From Saccoglossus kowalevskii (lineage: Eukaryota > Hemichordata > Enteropneusta > Harrimaniidae): DNA of 40,264 nucleotides. Location: assembly GCF_000003605.2 (NCBI RefSeq), contig NW_003133373.1:43805-84068 (forward strand). The letters are read 5' to 3'. The translations under genes were made by a program, and so were the position numbers. Positions within the stretch are counted from its first letter, which is position 1, and each line of letters opens with the position of its first letter. This document shows positions 21,799-33,060 of this stretch, in pieces. The notes under the pieces are model-generated. The model was given only the letters and a program-made list of their open reading frames with translations, did no database searches and was not told where the DNA came from.

Positions 21799-24700
21799 GT
21801 AAGTATCAATTGCCTCAACCATTTTTTGAACTGTCCTATACTCCACTAGTGTTATTTTCCGGTTGATTTGGAAATCAGAATTTAAATGCAATTACAAATT
21901 AGCTGAGCGAGCTGCGCTGATGTATTGAGTGCTGCTCCTTGTTTATCGCTCCATTGGTGGCGATCAATAAGAAGTTGGTGTACCTCTATATCGTCCATGA
22001 CTAAATCCTAAAGAAGCTTAGTTATAGACTTCTCCTGGTAAAATTTGTTTAACTTTTTTTTTATTTCATATATTTATTTTTCTAGTTCATATTTCCACTT
22101 CAATGATATGACGTAACGTTGTAAAGTGCAGAATTGTACTGAATTCACACTACAGTGCCCAACTGTGCATGTTTAACATTACAACTACCATGTTTCACTT
22201 ACTATAATTAATCTTTCACCATAACAGTAACAAATAGTAATAATAAAGTTTTATTTTAGGTCATAATTTATCGAGTTAATATTGGTGTTACAGATTCGCA
22301 TTCCAAATTTTAACTGACTGACAATTGTACTGATAGTAATAAAGTAAACACATAAAAATTTACAGCATTGACTACATCAGGCAAAGTCGCCTTCCGAATT
22401 TTAGCATATACGATATGTAATAATACAACAAGACTGACCAATGAATTCAAATAAATTAGGAAAACTAAAAAACCTGATGTCATTAATAATTCCTAAAGTT
22501 TTTAAGTTTGTATATAAAAAAAAAATACTGAAAGACAATAAATAATATCGAATATATCTGCATTGGTTGGGGAGAATTATGGATTTATTTTTTATGATCT
22601 GTCAACCGTAATTCACACAATGTTCAAAATCGTAACATGTTGGTCTGGTTTGATCTGATTAAAGGACGTTCGTCGTCGCGCGCGTCCTGTTCCGTATGGA
22701 CACCTGGCGACGTATTCTCGAGGCGGACAGCCGGGCATTTTCATCGCCTGGCAACCATCAGGATGAAAAATACCCGAGAAATAAAAAAAAAATGTTTTGA
22801 GACTTCCCTGAATGATGTAACAAGATTAGTCTTGCGTGTGCAATATATATAAATTTGGTTGTTCAGGATTACTTCAAAGTTGAGTTTGTGCTGTTTTCTC
22901 GAAGATGACAGAGCCCCCACTTGTCAGATGTGATTATATTTGGCTATGAATTATAAAGTTTGAATGTATATGTATACAATCGGGTAGGAAGATTAAGTTG
23001 AAAATCAACATTACAAGGCACATACCCTATATCGACATATCAAGTAAGTCAAGTATGGTCTTATTTGGACTAATATTTCACAAAATATTAACTAAAATTA
23101 AAATTTAATTAAATATGCAAATGAGCCCATTAATTACATTGAAACTCAATATTGCATAGCACATATCTTATATTGACAGATAAAGTAAGTCTATAACAAG
23201 TTTGGTCTCATTCGGACAATTAATTCACAAGATATTATACAAAATTAATTAAATATGCAAATGAGCTTGTTAAGTTGAAACTCAATATTGCGTAGCACAT
23301 ATCGTATATTGACAGATCAACTAAGTCTATACCAGCTTTGGTCTTATTTGAACTATTAGTTCACAAGATATCAACAAAAAATCAAAATTCATTAAATATG
23401 CAAATTAAATTGGAACTCAATATTGCATAGTATATATCTTATATTGACAAATCAAGTCTCTACCAAGTTTGGTCTGATTTGGACTATTAGTTCACAAGAA
23501 ATTAACAAGAATTCAAATTGATATTTAAATATGCAAATGAGCTCATTAATTGATTTCTTGAAAAAATAAATCAATGTGCATCTGTACAAGTGGTCACTCT
23601 GTCTTTGTACCAAGTCTCAGCAAAATCGGTCCAGGCATCTCCGAGAAATGATGAAGGACACACCCAAAAAAATGGATTTTAAAGGATTTTGACAATCAAA
23701 ATGGCTACCAGTCAGCCATATTTGATCATTTCAAAAAGGTAAAACAATGTACATCTGTATGGGTGGTCCCTATATCTTTGTGACAAGTTTCAACAAAATT
23801 GATCCAGCCATCTTCGAGAAATCACTCCGGACGGACTGACGAAGGCGAAACTACAAGCCCCCTCCTGAACTTTGTTCAGGTGAGGGCTAATAATAATAAT
23901 AAGACGGGCTCCTGCACATAGTTAAGACTTTCAGTGATGTCATCAAAATGGAGTTTGATCTAGAAAAGTGTGCCAAAGAAACTTTCAAACGAGGGAGATC
24001 AACCCAAACCGACAACATAACTATTGACACTGACACACCAATCAAAGACATAGAACATGAGGGAACTTACAAGTATCTAGGAATCAATTAAGGAGATGCA
24101 CTCTGCCATGAAAGAAAAAGTCAGGAAAGAATATTACAGACGGATTAGGATGATTTCAAGAAGTGAACTCAATGCTACCAACAGATTTGAAGCTATAAAC
24201 ACCCTAGCCATACCAGTTGTAACTTACAGCTTCAACATTATTAACAGCTGGAATTGTCCTTCAAGACAGCCACCATCGGTCTGGACACATACCTAGCAAA
24301 TTCTCTGCTTTAGCTGGTACAACAACTTGAGAAAAAAGAAAATCTACTCAACCTCAAAAGAAGCAAGAACATACAAACTGGAGCTGGAAATGACCAATGA
24401 ATTCCATCAAAATGAAAATCAGGGAATTACAAAATATGCAAAGAGAGTAAAGAAAAAAGCTAAGAACCCTGCTCAGGATATAATACTAAAGAAATTGGAA
24501 GAGTAGGTAATACATGGCTAGTATCAAAAGAGATTGAAAGAAACAGATGTTGACCAACACAAAACCAATCAATGGCTTCGAAGTGGTGGACTGAAAGCAG
24601 AAACAGAAGGACTGATTGTTGTTGTACAAGACCAGAGCCTAGCAACTAGATCTTATCATCACCGTATCGCGGAAAATATCACAGACCCCCAGTACAGAAT

Positions 24701-27246
24701 ATGTAGCAGATATGAGGAGAGCATCGATCATATTGTATCTGACTGCCTTGAATTAGCAAAGACAAAATATATTCGAAAACAAAACAGCACAATTGCATGC
24801 GTGCACTGGAAGATCTGCATACATTATAAGATATAGATTGCAGACAAGTGGTATGAACACCAACCAGATACAGTAAATGAGAGTGAGGAAGTAACAATCC
24901 TATGGGATATGCAAATACAAACAGATAAAGAAATAAGTGCCAAAAGGCCTGACATAGTTATAGATATCTAGAGCAGTGCCAGTAGTGATCGGGGCGCTAG
25001 GGCTCATAAAAAAGGGCCTGGAAATATACATCAGCAAAGTTCCGGGAGATATTAACATCTTGGAACTTAAACAGATAAAGAAATATGTGCCAACAGACCA
25101 GACATAGTTATCAAGGACAAGAAACATAAAATGTGCATCCTCATTGACATGACAGTACCATCGGACAGAAACACATCCGTGAAACTGGTTGAAAAGTTGT
25201 CTAAGTACAAAGACTTAGAAATTTAAATCAACAAAATTTGGGGAATGATATCTAGAGCAGTGCCCGTAGTGATCGGGGCACTAGGGCTCATAAAGAAGGG
25301 CCTGGAAATATACACCAGCAATGTTCCGGGAAATATTAACATTTTGGAACTCAAAAAGATCTGCATCCTTGGAACTATCAAAATAACATTTTCCCTTTAA
25401 CGCCAAAGGTCCATGGAATGGCCCCGGCTCTACAGGATGTTACACAAGCACTATAAAGGAAATATAATAATAATAATTTTTAAACTTTATAACTTATTCC
25501 ACACCGCCCCTAACACACAAAATGTTTTTGTTTTTCGTTCTTACAGGGAAGCGACAGTGTTGTGATGTGTTCAAACTCAGATACCGGAATTNNNNNNNNN
25601 NNNNNNNNNNNNNNNNNNNNNNNNNNNNNNNNNNNNNNNNNNNNNNNNNNNNNNNNNNNNNNNNNNNNNNNNNNNNNNNNNNNNNNNNNNNNNNNNNNNN
25701 NNNNNNNNNNNNNNNNNNNNNNNNNNNNNNNNNNNNNNNNNNNNNNNNNNNNNNNNNNNNNNNNNNNNNNNNNNNNNNNNNNNNNNNNNNNNNNNNNNNN
25801 NNNNNNNNNNNNNNNNNNNNNNNNNNNNNNNNNNNNNNNNNNNNNNNNNNNNNNNNNNNNNNNNNNNNNNNNNNNNNNNNNNNNNNNNNNNNNNNNNNNN
25901 NNNNNNNNNNNNNNNNNNNNNNNNNNNNNNNNNNNNNNNNNNNNNNNNNNNTTGTTTGAATTCCTATTGTTAACTATAATCAACAATTTACGCAAATTTT
26001 TAACATATCTTCTTGTAGTATCAAGTAGCGATGCCACCCATATTCTTGCAAGTAAGTACAATTATTGTATCGAACATTTAAAAAAAAGGACATAACTCTT
26101 AATATAATATAGAAATCTTTTCAAGCATGGAGCAATGTTATTGCTGCCGCTTATCACTGTATCGGATACTATAGTACGAATCATTTTTGTGTGTAAAGGA
26201 GCAATATTAGCGGAAGAATATTCAGAGGGGGAAACATTTGAGTCAAAAAGTCTATTAAATAACATAGTGAAATATAGAACGATAACAAATAAAACAGATT
26301 TAAAGATCAGCAACAACAAACTGAAATAACCACACCTATCATCTGGTTCGATCTTATTGCTGATTTAGTTAGACATTCAACGTTTTACTCTGTTCCAAAA
26401 TTGTTTCGAATCATTGACAGAAGTTGCAATTTTTTCAACAAATGTATGTTATTTATCCCGGCTTTAAATGTTGATAGCAAATCTATATATGCATTTAATG
26501 AATTTACAATATTATCGCAACGAAATTGATTTCATAATGAATTACTTTATACACTCATTATCAATGTTTACACAGAATGATGTAAATGAATGTATACGTT
26601 ATACAATAGAAAATCCCACCAACAAACTAACTGATTAGCATATCATGATTTATACTGATTATCAGATACATTACTCATATCCTCATTACATTGTTGTCTT
26701 GATATATTCTAAAACATTTACAGGTTGACAATTTTCAAATAGTTCAAATAGTGTTTCTCAATGTGCTATTGTTGACAACGTAGACACAAATCATACACGT
26801 TGTACATTAGTGTCTCGGGTTTCTTAAAAAGAACAGATCATTTCGAGTTGACATGGTGTCCCATATTGACAATTGTTTGCTCAACTGTATTTATAGTTCC
26901 ACAAAAACACGAGGAGCACCCATGCATCAGTACTGTCAAGCTGGATATCAACAATAAAAATGACATCATGTGCAGCTCAGATGAAGCTTTGAGCAACGTC
27001 ACTATCATGTCTCCAGGTACGCTACAATATATTGTGTACCATCCTTATTGGTGCTAGTGTATCGTCATCACTTTCATATCGTGGTATGAATGTGTACGGT
27101 TAATTCGCGATCGAAAGTGTGACCTTTCCCTGTTTCACCCAACCAAAGAATTGGATGAGTTTTTGTACTGAACTTATTTTCTTCTTTTTTCAGCTGCACA
27201 CCTGATAATTTCCATGTGTGGACTTCTGATGGCGCTGTTTTACTGA
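21544..27246 (+). CDS. DOMON gene 2, FRRS1L-like paralogue (interrupted by gap)
   Basis: Second tandem copy. Visible coding exons are 21544-21798, 25547-25591 (cut by N), 26897-27016 and 27194-27246; exon 3 is presumed to lie inside the gap 25592-25951. Exon 1 gives 85 residues (signal peptide, C24/C30/C37/C43 kept, GWVAVGFSTDKFM). Exon 2 starts GSDSVVMC but then reads SNSDTGI, unlike the MKPASEE of gene 1. Exon 4 (VPQKHEEHPC to NVTIMSP) is five codons shorter than in gene 1. The last exon encodes AAHLIISMCGLLMALFY. Intron 1 (21799-25546) has been swollen by tandem repeats and a LINE. All visible exons are open with correct splice sites, so the gene is probably functional, but exons 2-3 cannot be checked. 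A 33-nt candidate extra exon lies at 26019-26051. Confidence 0.78.
23000..23560 (+). repeat. AT-rich tandem repeat, about four units of 130-145 bp
   Basis: Units contain CTCAATATTGCATAGCACAT, CTTATATTGACAGATCAA, TTTGGTCTTATTTGGACTA, TTCACAAGATATTAAC and AAATATGCAAATGAGC. They recur near 23001, 23146, 23281 and 23411. It lies in intron 1 of gene 2 only. Confidence 0.8.
23561..23900 (+). repeat. Two-unit repeat leading into the LINE
   Basis: Two diverged units about 172 bp apart share CAATGT.CATCTGTA, GTGGTC, TTTGT..CAAGT, CAACAAAAT.G.TCCAG and CATCT.CGAGAAAT. The second continues GACGGACTGACGAAGGCGAAACTACAAGCCCCC and ends in a TAATAATAATAA run at 23890. Units of this type are common dispersed repeats in marine invertebrate genomes. 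Confidence 0.6.
23916..25440 (+). mobile_element. Decayed LINE reverse-transcriptase C-terminal region
   Basis: Three broken frames on the + strand carry, in order: EFDLEKCAKETFKRG..EGTYKYLGIN, stop, GDA (about 23950-24100); MKEKVRKEYYRRIR..ELNATNRFEAINTLAIPVVTYSFNIIN (about 24096-24246); and later KWYEHQPDTV, ILWDMQIQTDKE, RPDIVIKDKKHKMCILIDM, SDRNTSVKLVEKLSKYKDLE (about 24848-25226). These are the thumb and C-terminal blocks of a LINE family widespread in cnidarians and deuterostomes. Stops, frameshifts and an internal duplication (24919-25069 against 25070-25350) make it inactive. It sits in intron 1 of gene 2. Confidence 0.8.
25547..25591 (+). CDS. Gene 2 coding exon 2, truncated by assembly gap
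   Basis: The acceptor TTCGTTCTTACAG ends at 25546. Fifteen codons (GSDSVVMC then SNSDTGI) are readable before the N run. The first eight residues match gene 1 exactly; the rest diverges at once. Confidence 0.8.
25592..25951. other. Assembly gap (360 N)
   Basis: Unresolved bases. By the gene 1 spacing (exon 2 of 99 nt, intron of 94, exon 3 of 151), the missing end of exon 2 and all of exon 3 would span about 25592-25890, so they fit within this gap. Confidence 0.95.
26019..26051 (+). CDS. Candidate 33-nt microexon of gene 2
   Basis: Flanked by an acceptor (ATATCTTCTTGTAG) and a strong donor (CAA|gtaagt). Its length is divisible by three, and in phase 1 it reads VSSSDATHILA before joining exon 4 as IPQKHEEHPC. 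It therefore keeps the frame without a stop. No equivalent was recognised in gene 1 intron 3. Chance cannot be excluded at this size. Confidence 0.35.
26897..27016 (+). CDS. Gene 2 coding exon for the linker (gene 1 exon 4 equivalent)
   Basis: The acceptor CTGTATTTATAG ends at 26896 and the donor is CCAG|gtacgc, phase 1 at both ends. It keeps HE.HPC..., IMC and IMSP, and gains a sequon, N-V-T. The upstream intron sequence (ATGTGCTATTGTTGACAACG at 26761) matches 11561 in gene 1. Confidence 0.83.
27194..27246 (+). CDS. Gene 2 terminal exon (hydrophobic tail)
   Basis: The exon follows TTCTTTTTTCAG and encodes AAHLIISMCGLLMALFY with TGA at 27244-27246. It is nearly identical to the gene 1 tail. 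Confidence 0.83.
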
Positions 27247-27479
27247 TCGTTATTTTTAATTAAGAATCACGGTGGCTGGGGTCTGTTTTAATGCGTTTTT
27301 AATACTTGTATTACAAATCTTTAGTGCGCTAGTCGGTTTTAATGTTACAAATCCATTAATATTGTTGATTACATGGGCTGACGGCCATCTAGAGCTTTCA
27401 GTTGCTGTTCGCAAAAATAAGGAGATGTTACCTTTTCTCTTGTTAACATACGTTTAACACGTTTTTGAGTTTTTTAAAT

Positions 27480-27815
27480 TTAATCAGTAGGTGACTACAA
27501 ATGTTTCAGTCACGCAGTTTTCAAAGAAATTTAAGATATAAAAGTATCAGTTTATAATATTTGTGTTGGGTGAGTGCAGGTAGGTCTAAACAAGTAATTG
27601 ATTTACACTTTTACTAGGGATACTGACATTTATGTAATAGTTGGCAGATTAAATATCTAATTCTGAATAGCAATTTGTGACGTGCCGTGTCTGAACATGG
27701 ATGCTAGTATGTATGAATTGCAATTGATCACCAAACATATACAGTAGATACATTGTATATGTTAAGTAACATATCTAAGGCCATTTCCACGGATTATTTT
27801 GAGTGTTAACACAAA
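27480..27815 (+). repeat. 3' flank of gene 2 matching 12260-12590
   Basis: Homologous to the gene 1 3' flank, with scattered substitutions and small indels. It ends where the minisatellite begins, as in gene 1. Confidence 0.7.
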
Positions 27816-27817
27816 TT

Positions 27818-28110
27818 TGGATCCACCCTATCATAGTTAGATACACCTATCACAATTTGATACACTTTATAAGGTTTCAGTAGACCCTGCCAGAAATGGA
27901 TACACTCTATCAGATTTGGATACACTCTATCAAATTTGAGTACATCCTGTCTGATATGGATACACCGTATAAGAATTAAGTACACCCTACGAGATATTAT
28001 GGTGGCCCATATATACAATTGGTACGCTACAAAAAAAATTGTCGATTACTTGAAAACACTCTATCTGATTTGAGTACACCCTATCAGATATGGATACACC
28101 CTATACAAAC
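27818..28110 (+). repeat. 20-bp minisatellite downstream of gene 2, first part
   Basis: About thirteen units are of the GGATACACCCTATCAGATTT and GAGTACACCCTGTCTGATAT types. It is interrupted around 27995-28055 by a non-repeat piece and split from 28626-28785 by a LINE insertion. Confidence 0.82.
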
Positions 28111-28111
28111 T

Positions 28112-28624
28112 ATGCCCCCAAGTGGGATCTTGAGTGCCTAACATAATCGTTGAGGTCCCTCTGCCAGGTGTTTTTTGGCCTTCCTCATTTCCGCTTTCCC
28201 TGTGGATTCCATGTCAAGGCTTGTCTGGTGATACTGGATGGTTGCTTACGCAAAGTTTGGCCAATCCAACCCCATCACTCCACAAGATCTCTTCCTCCAT
28301 GGAAAGCTGCCTGGTTTGCTTCCAGAGCTCAAAGTTACTGATGTTATCCGCCCAATGAATTTATAGGGTTATCCACAGGCATCTGTTTACAAAGGTCTGT
28401 AGATTGTGGGTTGTTGCTTTTGTGGTACGCCGGGTTTCTGCCCTATATAACAGAACAGACTTTACATTTGTATTCAACAAAAGAAACTTGGTGTGTCTTC
28501 CTATTGTTCTGGAGCTCCAAATGATCCTTAGTTGGAGGAATGCAGCTCTTGCTTTGCCAATCCTGGTTTTGACATCAGCATCCCGCCCTGTTTATCCACA
28601 GCACTGCTAAGGTAAGTGAAGAAC
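28112..28624 (-). mobile_element. LINE 3' fragment inserted in the minisatellite
   Basis: On the minus strand the frames read FFTYLSSAVDKQGG, TRIGKARAAFLQL, IIWSSRTIGRHTKFLL, NTNVKSVLLYRAET, TTHNLQTFVNRCLW, WIGQTLRKQPSSITRQALTW and NPQGKRK (stop) GRPKNTWQRDL. This is the end of the endonuclease/reverse-transcriptase protein of an RTE-like family abundant in marine invertebrates. There are only a few stops and frameshifts, so the insertion is younger than the other LINE pieces here. Satellite units lie on both sides. Confidence 0.82.
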
Positions 28625-28625
28625 T

Positions 28626-28785
28626 TGAGTACACCCTATCTGAATTGAATACACCCTTTCAGATTTGTATACACCCTATCAAATTTAGGTACACCCTTTC
28701 GTTACACTCTATCAGATTTGGATACATTTGAGTACACCCTGTTAGATATATGGATGCACCCTATAAGAATTGAGTACACCCAAGT
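28626..28785 (+). repeat. 20-bp minisatellite downstream of gene 2, second part
   Basis: About eight units of the same satellite resume directly after the LINE fragment. Confidence 0.8.
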
Positions 28786-29800
28786 GGGCTGATTTGCATA
28801 GTGAATTGAGAGTGAATGTTTTAGAGAGTGTCTTTACGTACATCGGCGTAAATATTATTGTTACAATCAAAGCCGCATAGAACAGAAAGTCTATTGTTGT
28901 TCTGCAGCTCCTCTGACACATGTAACTGACTTTTATTTTTTTTATTATTCTGACATTTCATGGTCAAATTTTATATATATCAGACAGACTCTGGAAAATA
29001 AGTAATCTGTGACATAGTCAACATGGGTCTAAGAATCACAGGTAGGCTCTGAAGGTAGCATAATCGTACAGCATTAACGAACGCAATTTGTTTTTTAATC
29101 CTGCAGCCACCATGGACCCCCGTCAGTTGTGAATCTTAGTTATTAGGATTACTGCATGGAGATACACACATAAGAGGAAATGCCTCAAGGCATGGACAAA
29201 AAATGCTTCTTTTGTTCAGGTTATATAATTCATATTTTGAGAGTGTATGTATTAAAATATGCAATCACAGTACACATGCAAAATGAACAAAAAATTAGTA
29301 TGCTTCATCACTTTATCTGACTCGTATTCCCATGCTGTACATGATATTTACAACTACTTAAACCCATAGTCTCATAATTATCAAAACCGCTTAGAGTGTA
29401 GCTGGAATTATTACACTCAAAAATTGAATCTGAATCCACCAACACATACGAAAAAATACAATGATTGGAACACAATGTCTGATGCATTCAAAACAGAACT
29501 GAACCATTACAGAATCAATTTTAAGCATTTCAAAATAGTATAATAGAAATGACTGGGCACGAACAGTGGTGTAAACAGTGCATGTAAACAGTATGAAGCA
29601 AATGAGATACAATAACCAGACGCAGTAGAGAAATGAAACAAACGAACGAAGCTTATGTAAATAAAAGTATGCAAATGAATAATTAACAATTTTGAACTGC
29701 ATACAAAATACAACAATTACTCAATGGCAAAGGAGAAACCCGATCCAAGCGAATTGGCGGCAAAAGAGAAAAAAAAGTTAGTTTTATTCTGTTGAATCTG
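28786..29800. other. Non-coding stretch, possible 3' part of the DIRS element
   Basis: No gene is seen. Part of it may belong to the downstream non-coding end of the DIRS element on the minus strand, but no terminal repeat was identified. Confidence 0.35.
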
Positions 29801-29803
29801 AAA

Positions 29804-30450
29804 TTACATTTCTGACATACAGCACAATACAACACTAAAAGGCCAAAAATAAAGCCAAAAGCGAATGTCATATCGACTTGACTGGATTTGATAGCAAGCA
29901 GTGCGAATGCATGACGCTGGTGAGAGAGCTAGCAGGTGAGCATGTGAAAGCCAGTCACGTTGCACGTTAATTGCTTTGGGGTCTGCTCCTGATTGAAATG
30001 TGATAGGAGCACCCCACGCCGAAAGCTGTGACCAGAGTAACTGTTTGGGTCCAGACATGTGGAGGTGAGCAATGATCGCAGATGTCAAATGGAAGACTGG
30101 TAGGTCAAATGATGCAGTCTGTTGGTAGATGATGGAGCAAGAAACAGAGGCGCATCTGAAGGTGCTGGTAACATGTCTACCATATGCTTATAAGCTGATA
30201 CTAGGCAGAGGGCAGAGCCGGGGATAGCCAGGATTGAGATGTGCAGCGCGCGTTTGCCAAACTGTATAGTTTTGGACCATGTGATACGAATTATCAACTC
30301 GGTGGCATCGTAACCAGCACTGCCTCGCAAGAGATAAATGTGGTTGTCAAAAGCTGTATCAGAAGAGGGCACCATACTGGGCTTGTGCAGTAATGAGAAA
30401 AATGCAATGAGGAAAGCGGACCACAGTGTAATGTGCAGCGGGTGTGTCAA
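29804..30450 (-). pseudogene. Tyrosine recombinase remnant with lost catalytic residues
   Basis: Two frames (30450-30085 and 30088-29804) together cover the catalytic half of a DIRS tyrosine recombinase. At the usual first Arg position (FxRKS-type motif) it reads LLHKPSMVP. At the usual HxxR it reads SQLSAWGAP. Where the active Tyr is expected it reads WLSHAHLLAL, with no Tyr. The family pattern is from general knowledge and the alignment is by eye. The protein would be inactive. Confidence 0.75.
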
Positions 30451-31025
30451 AGAGACGATGAATGCGAAGGAGGATATCTAGTGTGATATATAACTTGCGA
30501 CAATGCTATTGCGCTGCATTCTACTGTATTCAGAGTTTGAATGAGTCAAATGAAGGTGGAGTCTCTGTGACGAAGAGATGCAGCAGACAAACGCCGTTGA
30601 GGTAGTTGTGAATAGATGCTGTGCTTGAAAACGAGTGGGTGAGGAACTGCGTGTAGTGAATAATTGTTTGGGTTGTGACCATAACTGGCTGGACGCAAAA
30701 GAAAGGCAGAAAGGGAAGAAAGCACGTCATTGTGTGGTAATGTTGTATAACAAAGTAGAAGCAAATGCTTAGTTGAGTGAGCAAGACGCATGTCGGTCCA
30801 GAGCAGTGAACGGAGCTTGACTACCTGTAGGAGTGAAAAAGAGAATGATATAAATTACCAAGGATGAATGAACTGGAATGTTTCCTCAGATACAACGACA
30901 TCTGAGATGCCTAAGTTTGACTTTAACTCTTCCACACGAGACATGTAAATACAAGATAAATTCGAATGGATTGGTGCGTTCAAAATGTTGCTCTGGCCAG
31001 GAATGTGCATGGCTCAGAGATTAAA

Positions 31026-31667
31026 TTAGAAACATGCTTGGAAGTATGCGATTTCCCACAAGCAACTGAATTTGAAATCTGAATTGATACTATGAGAGTT
31101 GATCAATGCAACTATTGTTGTGTTGTCGGGGGTTATTTGCAAGCAAAGCCTTCGCCAAGCATTGGACCAGAGCTTGAGTGCGACCACGACTGAAGGCAAT
31201 TCCAATGTGTTGATTGACAAACCCATGTTGATAATGTGCTGTGGGAAAGGTGAACAGAAGAACTGGGTAACAGAGAAGCCATCACAGCCTGAAAGGCAGG
31301 CATCTGTACACACAAGCGTGTCGGGTGGAGACCAAATTTGGATGTGTATGATAGAAACGCCATTATAGTCCAGTAAAAATGTCTTCCACCACAAAAGGTC
31401 TTTACAAAACTCGGCATCAATATGGATGAGGGAATATTTAGCAGTGAATGTGTGAAGCATGGACAGCATGCGGGAAATAAACAAGCAACCTGGGCAAGCG
31501 CAATTCAAGACATAGGACAAGAGACCAATGAGACTTTGTAGTTCTGTGCGGAAACAGGAGAACCGATTGTCCCAGTTGGATAGCTCTTCATGAATTTGAG
31601 TGAGTTTGGCGATGGGTACGGCAATGGTCATGTTGACTGTGTCAAAATAAGAACCGAGAAAAGTCAT
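31026..31667 (-). pseudogene. RT end and RNase H fragment of the DIRS element
   Basis: 213 codons open on the minus strand. Residues 1-70 hold the RT thumb (MTFLGSYFDTVNM, WDNRFSCFRTELQSLIGLLSYV, PGCLFISRML). Residues about 115-175 hold the RNase H acidic residues in CTDACLSG and NTLELPSV. The frame continues upstream without an initiator, so this is a segment of a longer broken polyprotein and not a gene start. Confidence 0.85.
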
Positions 31668-32869
31668 ACTGGTAGCAGGAGCACATGCTCTAGTTGCAGA
31701 TTCTTGAAGGCCAATCTCGTTTAGCAGATTTCCTAGACTCTAAAAAGCAGCAGTAACGTTGATCGGTAACTCGGCTCCACCGAAATCATTAATGTAATTG
31801 ATCACTCCATGCCTTTAGTTGCGCACTGCATTGGTTGACCATTGACAAATTAAGGTTGCTGTGTGTAACCCAAAAGGTGGTGAAACGTCAAAGTAGTATT
31901 TCCCTTCTCTGAATAGCCGAGCAGGTGGTAGTCTCCTGGGTCCACACAAAGTTGCCCGTATACCCTGCTGAGCATGCATTAAAGGAGGCAACTAGAGCGT
32001 ATCGATGTGATCCAACATGGAGTCAACAATAGAATATCTCAGCTTGTCCCCTGGGATGCCGTCATTGACTGAGTAGCCTTCTTAAGTGTACAACTATGCA
32101 ACGGGAAGATGAGCCACAGTCATTAAAGGTGAGGTAATGAGCAGGCGAGACAATGGCAGAATGTTGAACGGTCCGACAGATGCACTGAGCAATAGCTCTG
32201 ATTCCAAAAAAATGTTCACGTGATCTGCAAAATGTAATGCCGATGTGTGATTTGTTGGGTGTGAAGTGGGGAGAAAATCACATGAGTAGTTGATGGGCCA
32301 AGCAAATTCTAAGATGTTGTTGTTCTATTCGCATCAAACATGTTGCCAAGACTGAATGTTCAAACCAGAAGAGACTGGGATTCTACGACCTTGAAAGTTA
32401 TAAAGGCCCGAAACGAAGATTCTGTGATGTAAATCAATGTAATGCTGTGCGATACTCCCATTAGATGATGATGAAGTTGTTGTTGTTGATGTTGTTGACG
32501 AGGGTGTAGACCTCAACACACTTTTGTTGTGATAAAGTTTGGGGTTGAAGGTGAGGTCGCTGCAGTCCACCTGCAATGGTGGTGCTGCATTCATGATGTG
32601 CATAATGAAGGTGTGGCTGTCGACTGACCAGCTGAAGTGGGGTTCCGAACTTGTTATTTTTGATGAAAACTGTCATGATGAAAAAGATTCATGTGTATAA
32701 AATGTCACTAGGGTCACAGCTATCACAGCTGTGAACATTCCAAACAAAGAGAAATGCCTTGCCATATTTCTGAATTTATCAAAACTTTCCACATTTTCTT
32801 ATCTAATATCCATGTTTTATTGTTTACAGTTTCAAACAAATGTTATCAGAACATTCACAGCACTGAAGT

Positions 32870-33060
32870 GTTAGTTATGAAATATTTATACTGCAATTTT
32901 GTTTTTGTTTTTAATTTGTTGTATTACAATACATTAAACATATTTTTGTTTCATTGCTGAGAAAGAGTTATACATATATATCATACTATAATTTCTTATC
33001 TATATTGTTCTGCAAATTATTAATTTCAATAAACAATATCCAACTGCACTACAAAAGCCA
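32870..33060 (+). repeat. Dispersed repeat also present at 35285-35495
   Basis: Both copies contain ATTTGTTGTATTACAATACATTA or its near match TAGTTGTATTGCAATGCATTA, then ATCTATATTG and AATTATTAATTTCAATAAACAATAT.CAACT. Same orientation, 2.4 kb apart. It is non-coding. Confidence 0.6.

Larger units (their letters stand above)
29804..32603 (-). mobile_element. Decayed DIRS-type (tyrosine recombinase) retroelement
   Basis: Read on the minus strand, the domain order is that of a DIRS element. A Ser/Thr-rich region ends GRRIPVSSGLNIQSW (about 32380-32340). The reverse-transcriptase start follows (FAWPINYSCDFLPTSHP, VGPFNILPL, GYSVNDGIPGDKLRYSIVD), then VDPGDYHLLGY, YYFDVSPPFGLHTA and a YIND catalytic box (31785-31796; normally YxDD). 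RNase H (LVCTDACLSG, INTLELPSVVVALKLW) lies in the open frame 31026-31667, and the tyrosine recombinase in 30784-29804 (SIHNYLNGVCLLHL, TWSKTIQFGKRALHI, IPGSALCLVSAY, GADPKAINVQRDW). Stops and frameshifts break it in at least six places. Terminal repeats were not found, so DIRS proper cannot be separated from Ngaro-like or PAT-like relatives. Confidence 0.85.

Noticed and set aside
27806-28018. 70-codon minus-strand open frame
   Set aside because: It is a by-product of the 20-bp minisatellite.
30085-30450. A possible host gene on the minus strand
   Set aside because: The motifs (WSKTIQFG, IPGSALC) and its place after the RT/RNase H fragment show it is the recombinase part of the DIRS element.
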